Part shown: piece after piece, positions 55,942 through 64,000 of the stretch
Numbering within the stretch: the first letter of the stretch is position 1
Layout: each line of letters opens with the position of its first letter
Source of the DNA: Deroplatys truncata
Lineage: Eukaryota > Arthropoda > Insecta > Mantodea > Mantidae
Reading direction: 5' to 3'
Length of the DNA stretch: 64,000 nt
NCBI GenBank assembly: GCA_030765065.1
Contig: CM060980.1
Coordinates: 62,108,364-62,172,363 of the forward strand
Notes under the pieces: generated by a model
What the model saw: the letters and a program-made list of their open reading frames with translations, nothing else
Databases searched by the model: none
What the model was told of the DNA's origin: nothing
Made by a program: the position numbers and the translations under genes

Positions 55942-56927
55942 ATGATTACCTTAAGTTGATTTGCTATAGCCTTCGAAAATGTTTTGTCAGATTATGCCTT
56001 CTCTGTACTTGTGGCAGCAAGTTAAAAACAAATCTCCCTTTTATCCGTATGATTTTCCATAAAAGGTTTGTTCAAATTGTTCATTTCTTTGTTTGTGGCT
56101 AACAGAAGTTATCTTTAAACAAAATCATTTCATTCTGATAATTTCTTCCCATTCCTTCTTAAAGAAGTTTCATCATGGACAGGATTTTCTGACATATACT
56201 TCCACTCTATAGGTTATCATATCTTACAGCGTGTTTCAAGAGTGTTGTTCTCAGCATCAAGGCTGAATGCATCTGTTAAGCAGAGATTAAAAGCCCTATC
56301 CAGCCCACATTAAATTTACTAACTTCATGACCCATTGTCTCAGAAACTTTTTAACGTATCAGACTGAAATTTTTACAGCATGCAGATGCATGCCTTCTAA
56401 GTTCACTGATCTACATCTACACGACAACGTGGTTTATTGAGGACAATATGATTTTTTTCTTAATTACAAAAAAACGTTATTAAAATTTATCAGCAATTAA
56501 TCTTTTAAAACATAACAAACCAACTGATTAACACCAAAGTAGATCAGTAATACCACTGAAGTGTTGCCTTTATCATATCAAAATTCCATATAGCTATCTT
56601 CAATAGTTCCTGAGAAAACAGGTCATTTATATCAGAAAATGCCATTCAGAGAAAACACCATTCAAAGTACAAATGGAGAAGAAAGACTCAGGTATGCTTA
56701 CAAAGCAAAAATCAAATTGTTTGGAGATACAGAAGCTGCCATATTTAAAAGTGGTACCAATTTATAAAGCAAAGCTTCCTCTAAAAGATGATTTCAAATG
56801 TACCTCAGTATTCCAAAGATTATAGGAGTTATTAGTTTTTCATGAAATGGTGTAGAATTCAGAGTACAAAATGGCAGATGCACTATCAGTTTTAAAAATA
56901 TATTTAAGATATAAATATCCTGTCTAC

Positions 56928-56930
<3 letters not shown>
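55942..56930. other. Unassigned spacer
   Basis: No gene motif or repeat family is recognised. Confidence 0.4.
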
Positions 56931-56973
<43 letters not shown>

Positions 56974-56974
56974 T
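56931..56974. repeat. (AAT)n microsatellite
   Basis: About 14 AAT units are read directly. Confidence 0.95.
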
Positions 56975-57610
56975 ATCAAATTAAAGAGGAAATTCTAATT
57001 TATTAAACTATGCAAAAAAAACTAAAAATGGCATTTTTGGCAACTTCTCCCATTTGGTCTGCCCTTAATCAAATTATCTTCTGTCTGGATTACAAAATTC
57101 ATGGCATACTCTTTCTTTTTAGAAGAATAAATGCAATGGTATCATTTACTAATTTGGGAACAATATGAATTCGTTAGCGACCATTGTATACCACTTACAC
57201 TAATAACTAGGAATATGTTTTGGAAATCAGTTGTCTCCATTTTCAACCTATGTTCGACTTCACTAGCACGAAATCAAGATAATATTAGCACCCTATAACA
57301 GATTCAAATTAAAGCAGACTATAAAAACGAACAACTACTTAGAAAGAGATTTAGCTTATGCAAAATAAGCAAAAATCAACATTGTGGGAAGAGAAAGTAA
57401 GTAAGCATCTGAACCAAAGAGAATTCTTAGGATATTAAATATAAATTAACAGAAAAATCAGCAATAACCCACATGTTTGAGACACATGATGAAAAAAATT
57501 AAGATGCAGAATTAGTGAAATGTCTCAGTAACACTATACCTACCATGACAGTATGGGAGAAGATATTTATTCAGAAAAACAAACAATGTGACATGATTAA
57601 GAACTTAAGT

Positions 57611-58063
57611 GTTGAGTCAATTTAACACTCATAGGTTTCACTCAGCACATTAACTGCAGGAACATTTATTTGTAAACTGTTGATTACATTGTTAGCCGCT
57701 GTCAACTGGTTTGAACATCCAGGTCCCTCATCGATCAGCAGAGTTCCCCTGGTGGCAGATGCTTCAGCCGTTTTGCTGGAAGTTCATATCACTAGGAATT
57801 TAAAAGTTGAGAGCCAAGCCTTCATGTTTCTTGATGAGTTTGGAAGAAAATTCTCATCAAGAAACATAAAGACTTGGCTACGAATTTTGAAATTCTCACG
57901 GATACAAACCTCTGCGCAAAATGGGTGAAGGGGAACTGTGACGATTGATAAGGAACCCAGATGTTCAAACCATTTGACAGCAGCTGACAATGTAAGCTGA
58001 TAAAACCATGTTCCTGCAGTTAATGTGGTGAGTGAAATCTATAAGTGTTAAGCCGACTCAGTT
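57611..58063. mobile_element. Foldback element, about 450 bp long hairpin
   Basis: The left arm (57611-57838) and the inverted right arm (57853-58063) match over nearly their whole lengths. Outer match: CACATTAACTGCAGGAACA in both. Middle match: TGGTTTGAACATC in both. Inner match: a perfect ATGTTTCTTGATGAG (57824-57838) against CTCATCAAGAAACAT (57853-57867), leaving a 14-base centre. The two arms therefore yield two similar short frames, one per strand, which are artefacts of symmetry. No transposase is encoded. It lies 440 bases before the BESS-type exon. Confidence 0.9.
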
Positions 58064-58502
58064 CTCAATTTCTATTCATGGTGGTTTTACTGTGTAAGTT
58101 CCTTCAAAAGTTAATTTAAGTGTATCATGAAGATTAAAAATCTGACAAAAGATAATTTGTCCCATGGGGACAAACCATCTCCAATCATGAAATGGTAGCA
58201 GCAGCTCTCAAAACATGTTCTAATACAAGATAGACATAGTTTTAGACCTCTTTCATTTCGTAATGTTGATTCATTACTTCAATTTGCTGTTTCCAAATAT
58301 AATTAATCAATAAGGGTTTACATGATTATTCTTGGATGATAACAAAACTATAATCAGTTGGACTATTCAGAATTTTTAAAAGAATACTATCATCTATTCG
58401 ATTTTACTTTCTTTGAACCTCAGAGGCTGCCTGTTTACATTCAGCAGGAAATCTGTTTCTCTTAGGCTACGCAGTCTATAAAGAAACATTTCTATTTTTC
58501 AG

Positions 58503-58874
58503 GATGATTTATCTAGTGAAGAGGAAACTACCCTGATCAGCCATTCAGAAGTTGTTACTCAAAATTTGACTGCAGTTCCTAAACAAGATGAAGTTCTACC
58601 ACTTACAAGCAATGTATCAATGAAATCAGAAGCTCATGGCAGCCTGACAAATAGAAAGAAAAATTGTCCAATGATTAGGGAACACTTTGATTCATATATT
58701 ACCAGGAAAGAAATCTGTGTAAAGCCAAAGGAAGATGAATTTACGTATTTTTGTCAAAATGTGGAATGTCAGTTAAGAGAGTTGCCTTTGAAAAACGCCT
58801 TGCTTTGTCAGAGTAAAATACAGGAAATTCTTCTAAAGGAACGCTTGAGTATTTTGAATGGGCCATCCTCTTAA
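58503..58874 (+). CDS. Terminal exon of a MADF/BESS-type regulator
   Basis: A pyrimidine-rich acceptor TTTCTATTTTTCAG precedes 58503. The frame is open for 123 codons to the TAA at 58872-58874. It begins DDLSSEEETTLISHSEVVTQ, passes through a Ser/Thr- and Lys-rich linker and ends with DEFTYFCQNVECQLRELP, then LKNALLCQSKIQEILLKERL. This amphipathic end resembles the BESS-like motif at the C-terminus of insect MADF-domain DNA-binding proteins, many of which are of transposon origin. No MADF exon was recognised upstream, so the gene is incomplete here. Candidate poly(A) signals AATAAA lie at 59936 and 60193. It is a good exon call, but the family assignment is moderate. It may be an independent gene or an alternative end for NUP88 transcripts. 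Confidence 0.65.
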   Translation, partial: DDLSSEEETTLISHSEVVTQNLTAVPKQDEVLPLTSNVSMKSEAHGSLTNRKKNCPMIREHFDSYITRKEICVKPKEDEFTYFCQNVECQLRELPLKNALLCQSKIQEILLKERLSILNGPSS

Positions 58875-61800
58875 GGGGAAGCCAGTTGTTCCTAACCAAT
58901 GAATACATGCCATTGGGCCATTGCTTTGTAAGGTTATTTTGCTTTCTTTTGTATAGAGTTGGAAGGATTTGCTGCTCTTTGCTACTGTTTTCTGAATTGT
59001 CAGCAAACAATTAATATTTTACTGGTTACTGCTTAGAACTATGATGTGATGTCTGATATAGTGCAAGTGCAAGTCTGTATAAGTCTGATATAGTGGTCAT
59101 AAAGGATGGTGCAGCACTCAGCCATTTCAAAATTTATTAATGAATTAGATTTTTTCCAGTTGTTATTACAGTATCGACAAAGCATCACTTTGAACACAAA
59201 CCCTTTGATGCCCTCTGTTTCTGTTGTTGCATACTTGCACGTATGAGTAATTTTTCCCTTGATGTATACCCTCATGAGCTTTTATGGTGTCAGCTTTAGC
59301 AGTTGCCTTTCAGCCTGTCATTGTCTTGTGCAACACAAGCATTTTGTTTTTCATATCACCAAAAGAAGAAATCGCAAACTAATGTAAATTAAAATGAGAT
59401 GACCAAGAAATGTCTGCAGATCAGACTGTTACTTCTGTTAGGTGTCTCATTTGTTTGTTTGTCTTGTCATTCAGTTAAACTTCATTACTCACATAATTGT
59501 TATGCTCTCTCCAGGCTTTCCTTAGCTGTTAAAGCCATTATATAAAACCTGAACAAATTAACTCATTTCTTTATACATGATCTTTAGTACTAGTTACCTC
59601 TGGAGTAAATAGTGCCTAAATTTTCAACAGCTGAATTCTATAGAATTACCCTTTTTCAGAACTACTTCTAGAAAGTAGTACTCTTTACTTGTGCATTACG
59701 CCTCATGTTAGCCTACCTTTAACATTTTCAGAGTACTGATAAATTTCAAAGTGGTTGGTAAATGCTGCATCATCTGATATAAATAGTTACTGTCTTTCTT
59801 CTGCTTATTTAGACTAGCATTATCCTTTTAAATATATATTTTGCTTATCATTTGTTTGCAGGTAGTCAGTGGTAATGCTTATATTTGCATTCTTTATAGT
59901 TTTGCAGTGCTGAATGAATGGTAATTTTCAGTATTAATAAATGTATATTCTATTAATATTTTACATCTGCAATATTTAGCAGAGTTTTCATTTCTTGTAT
60001 AATGAAGCATTCATTTATTTGTTATATTCATACATGGAAGTTACATGATAAAGAATTGTTCAGTAGAATACTATTTACTTGCACGATATAGTATATGATA
60101 GTTTTAATTAATCAGAAAAGTGCCTATATAGTCCAAATGGAAATTACCACTTGAGTATATGTAAATATGATGACCATTTGAAAAATTCTTGGAATAAAAT
60201 ATAAAAAATCTTCTTGGTAGGTAAGTAAGACACTGTTAGTAAGCATCTTTGAACTAACTTTGATTATTGATCTCATCACTGTAATATAAACTACTCTTAA
60301 ATTCCTTCTTTAACATATAACTTGACAAAAATCTTTCACAGAGAGAGTTCTTGATTGTTTTATGTTACAAACATCATTTAGTTTTTACTTTAATATATTA
60401 ATCTGTAACTAACCCTATGCAGGAGAGAATCTTTTTGGATCTTTATATCTTTATATATCATGAGTAATAACAAAAACTACTAAAATGGTAACACTTTTCA
60501 TCTGAAGCTGGTAACATTGAAGTGAAAGAATCAGATAACTGACCTGATTTTTCTAACACTAACTCTACTTTCTCAATCAATGAAAACACTGCAGGATCTA
60601 TTGGGATCTGCCACACCATCCCACCCCAGTTTTGCTTATTTTTCATTCAGGGTTGAGGTCAGGGTGCTCTTTTGGCTCAAAACAGGTGTCAACTCAAAAA
60701 GAGGGTGCTTCAAATGTTTAAATTTATTATTTAGCTCAAAAATTATCAAATTAATTTGGTACTCTTTGACTGTGAAAAAAGTTGGTTTTTATTGGTGGCT
60801 ATAGATTAGGTGAGCTTTACAGATTTATAAGAAGAAGGGATGGATTTCTTTACCATCCCTCCTCTAGCAAACTAATAAAAGTAACAAAAATATTGAATGC
60901 ACAAAGTCAAAACCCACCTTAAGATCTTTATGTATTATTCAACGTGCAAAGAATATCTACAACACAATCAGATGTTTCAGTTATAGGAAACAGATAACAT
61001 AATATTTTATTTTTAACAAGGAATCAAAGATTGTTTTGGGTATTCTGAAAAAGTAAATTTTCCGTTTGCTAGTTTGCTGAAGGTAGGGCAATATATTTCA
61101 GCATGTTCCTCTTATTTCAGTGTACTGGGTGGAAGATGTCATCCTCTTAGGAAGTGATTCTATGTACAAAGATGAATGAAAAATGTATTATAATACCAGA
61201 TAAAGACTAGTTCACAACAACCGAAAACAGTAACCAGAATGAGAACAACAAAATTAAAATACATGTATTATAATGTGAATATTCACAATTGCTTTCCCAG
61301 CCCCAGGAACAGGAAAGAAGACTTGGTCAAGTTTTAACTTCCTCTCTCTCGTTCACATTCCTGGGCACAGCATATTAGATCCATATTGCGCATATTAGTC
61401 TCTCCACTGTAAAAATTATTCAAGGCAGCCTTTACATGAAACAGCCACTAGAGTTCTCTCTAGTTGTAAGCTGGGAAAATTAAACTAGAAGAAATTTCAA
61501 CAAATGCGCATCCTGATCACAGTTACTGACTCCTAAAATCCATTGAGTGTTATTTCTTCGAGTGAAAGCACCATCTGTAGTTTGATTATATGCAACTCAA
61601 AACTGGCTGTTGCTTCAAAAACAGTAGCCAGACTACAAAGAACAGCAAAACATGGTAGAAATTAACAAAGAACAACAAGCTTTAATGTAGGCTATTAATA
61701 AAGGAATGAAGCTTGATACAACAAGAGGAATCAGTAAAAATAATGAATTTGCATTAAGAAAATGTTTAGTGTATCAAATTTTGAAGTTGACTATTCTGCA

Positions 61801-62666
61801 TTATTTCGGCAAATTAGAAGCAGCTGATAAAGGATCATTGGTCAGTTACAAACAAATGACGTCCCAAAATGCAAAATAAATTTTCCACTTTGCTATTGAT
61901 ATGCATTCCCTTGTCATTACTGGGGTATTGTGAACCAAAATGTTGTATGCTGTTTTGCTTCCCATTCTGGTTTCTGTTCTCGGAATATTTTGAACCAGGC
62001 TTTAGTTTCAACATAAATGTTCATGCTACTCTAATTCAAGTACAAAGCAATCACCATTTTGCTTTGTATAAATCATACTTTGACAGGGGTTAATGCGTTG
62101 CAACCATATGCTCAACACTTGTACTTGATAGCTTAGTACTTGATCCAGATACCTATGGTACCACTCTCTGCTGAAGACATGATTAATATTTCATATCATG
62201 TCTTTGGTGTCCCTTTTATTGTAGGTTCAAATAAAAGTAAATTAAGATAGTTTTTAGTCTCCTGTATTAAATGTTTAAATCAAATAGATAAAGAATTTGG
62301 ATTTCTTCTACCCCTATAAATTTGAAATAAAACACCAATTTTGCTTTTATTTATTTTCTTTGTATACTTGCATAAGCATGTAAACTTTTAGTTTCTTGAA
62401 TCTGAAGATTAAAAACTATTGTTTCCACTTTAAGTGTGTATAGCTGAATACTTATGCTAAAGATTTATTTTCCTTTGTTCAAAACCAAAGCAAGTGTTTC
62501 TGGTTTAGTTCCTTTCATTAAGTCACAGAACTGCTTTGATACCTAAATACCTCTAACAAAAGTTAATAGCATTATCGTAATGCAATCTCGACTACTCAGA
62601 ATCCCACCACTGTTACTATTGTGATACAAATGTGATGTATGCCTTCATCTCCCATCCATTTGTAAC
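58875..62666. other. Putative 3' untranslated and intergenic sequence
   Basis: The first kilobase may be the 3' untranslated region of the BESS-type gene, given AATAAA motifs at 59936 and 60193. Beyond that I see no exon, RNA gene or recognised repeat. Confidence 0.4.
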
Positions 62667-63227
62667 ATGAAACATGGTTGCCAAAATTCTCCTCTTTCCA
62701 AGGCATATTTTCTAAAAAAAATTCCAGACAGAAGTAAATTTATCATTAATCTTTTCAATGTACTCATCAAGATCTCTCTCTGGTTTAAAGTATATCTACA
62801 CCCCTTTGACCCAGTATATCCATATAAGATAATTTTTGGCTCTATTTCAGTAATACCAGGACTTCACAAAAATACAGTGATAAATACAAATAAAAGCATT
62901 TCTAAAATTTGCTTGTTACATATATTTCAGAAATTAAAACTTATTCTCAACAGACTGTATGATATTTTCAAAATTTGTGGAATACTTTATTTTTTCTTTT
63001 CATTCTTGTTTGGTCAACAAAGATTGTTAATGATCTTCCATCATGGAATTGCTTTTCAGAAAAGGATTTATTTACAAAATCTTGCTGACTTCTTTTCCTC
63101 CAAGTTTGTTATGGAAACAGCATTTTTGCTTATGTCTGTTACTTTCAAAAATCAGATCAATAAGAGGGTCTTTATGGAAATATATAGATATAGTATTGAT
63201 ATTTATCATGGGTTTAAAAATATCTAA
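62667..63227 (+). other. 186-codon open frame, not recognised
   Basis: This is the longest uninterrupted frame in the window (ATG at 62667, TAA at 63225-63227). The translation is rich in Phe, Ile, Lys and Leu and very poor in acidic residues, with no motif, signal peptide pattern or clear membrane-segment pattern that I can name. Base composition is like the surrounding AT-rich DNA. A chance frame or the antisense of a transcribed region is likelier than a gene. Confidence 0.2.
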
Positions 63228-63365
63228 ATCATATCATGTCATGTAAAAAGTTATGAGAAAATTACTAAGCATAAGAGAACATGCAACTTCTTCAATCATT
63301 CACAATGTTTAAATAAGCTACCATTTAATTTCAATCAGAAACTAAGAAGTGGAACCATTAAAAAA

Positions 63366-63366
<1 letters not shown>

Positions 63367-63421
<55 letters not shown>
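63367..63421. repeat. (TTA)n microsatellite
   Basis: About 18 TTA units are read directly. Confidence 0.95.
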
Positions 63422-64000
63422 GTGAGATCATGATGTTCAATTTTGTACAATTTCAAAAGCATCATCTTAAACCAGTACGCACTTTATTACTTTGTTAATT
63501 CACTTAATGCTTGAAAAAACATTTCCTTGACTTCAAACTTTGAAACTGTTATTGCCATTCTAAGAACTTTTCAAATAGCCATCATACATCATTTATGCAA
63601 ATGCACACATTTCCAGAATACTATGTGCTCTAACTAGAAGATACCATTTGAATTTTATATAGTATATTGTAGAAGGTTTTAGAATTCCTATTATAAAATG
63701 TTCTATACAAATAACAAGATATTTATATATAAAATGCACAGTGCATGCAGGAAAGAAAACAGAATATGAACAAGCAACAAATCTAAAAAATAACATTTTC
63801 ATGATTGCCTTCATCTTCTATGTTTTCTTCATTTGAAGTACTAGTCGCCTACTTATCCAGATTCTGACTAAAATAAGCCACAGTGTAAAACAGTGAAAAG
63901 GTTCTTACAATCAGAATTAATAAAACGCTAGAATTTACATGAGCTTCAAAACAACAGTGTGCATGATTTTATGTAATATGCACATATGGTTGCGAAACAA
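63422..64000. other. Unassigned spacer
   Basis: Nothing recognised up to the window end. Confidence 0.4.

Noticed and set aside
57680..57990. Two similar frames, one on each strand
   Set aside because: They are mirror images produced by the foldback arms and are not conserved genes as far as can be seen.
1..64000. Bacterial features such as operons, CRISPR arrays or ribosome binding sites
   Set aside because: The window is clearly eukaryotic and none of these was seen.

Overview
This window is nuclear DNA from an animal with a large, AT-rich, transposon-filled genome, almost certainly an arthropod and most likely an insect. The reasons are: no operon-like packing, one recognisable gene split into small exons by GT-AG introns of up to about 3 kb, several tRNA-derived SINE families, degenerate LINEs, mariner-like transposases of a type common in insects, and a BESS/MADF-type terminal exon. 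A cockroach- or termite-like genome is my best guess, but that is inference from repeat and protein style, not proof. No CRISPR array, rRNA or convincing free-standing tRNA gene was seen. Layout: bases 1-881 hold the broken 3' end of an R2-like non-LTR retrotransposon. From about 1.7 to 46.9 kb the dominant structure is one non-coding repeat family, called family X here. A full unit is about 0.85 kb with 12-bp terminal inverted repeats (ACTTTCTCTACT / AGTAGAGAAAGT) and an internal AC/TG microsatellite. At least sixteen copies or fragments occur in both orientations. Between them lie four copies of one tRNA-derived SINE (SINE-A), several other SINE pieces, two decayed mariner-like transposases (7.7-8.3 and 9.1-9.7 kb), a PIF/Harbinger-type element with TTA target duplication and a nested SINE (15.6-16.7 kb), and two decayed LINEs on the minus strand (16.7-18.0 and 20.9-23.8 kb). 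At 35.6-37.4 kb there is a cluster of a SINE, a palindrome and two terminal-inverted-repeat elements. The only clear host gene starts at 39.6 kb: five consecutive plus-strand exons (39567-39685, 42204-42411, 43719-43882, 44043-44128, 47213-47478) that splice in phase to 281 codons of the nucleoporin NUP88 (Drosophila mbo). The start of the protein and its coiled-coil C-terminus were not found in the window. Its introns carry an LTR-like repeat, SINEs and family X copies. Downstream are a second and a third copy of the LTR-like repeat (49.0-49.9 and 54.9-55.9 kb), an antisense LINE RNase H remnant (50.5-50.8 kb), a decayed DDE transposase (51.4-52.5 kb), a foldback element of about 450 bp (57.6-58.1 kb) and a plus-strand terminal exon (58503-58874) ending in a BESS-like motif. 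Family X was not seen after 47 kb. How the parts relate: NUP88 is a housekeeping nuclear-pore gene whose introns have collected transposons. The BESS-type exon is probably the last exon of a separate MADF/BESS regulator, nested in or downstream of NUP88, although it is also phase-compatible with the last visible NUP88 exon. No gene cluster or defence-like system is evident. The most unusual material is family X, the foldback element and a set of tRNA-Lys-like primer-site relics next to an LTR-like repeat.
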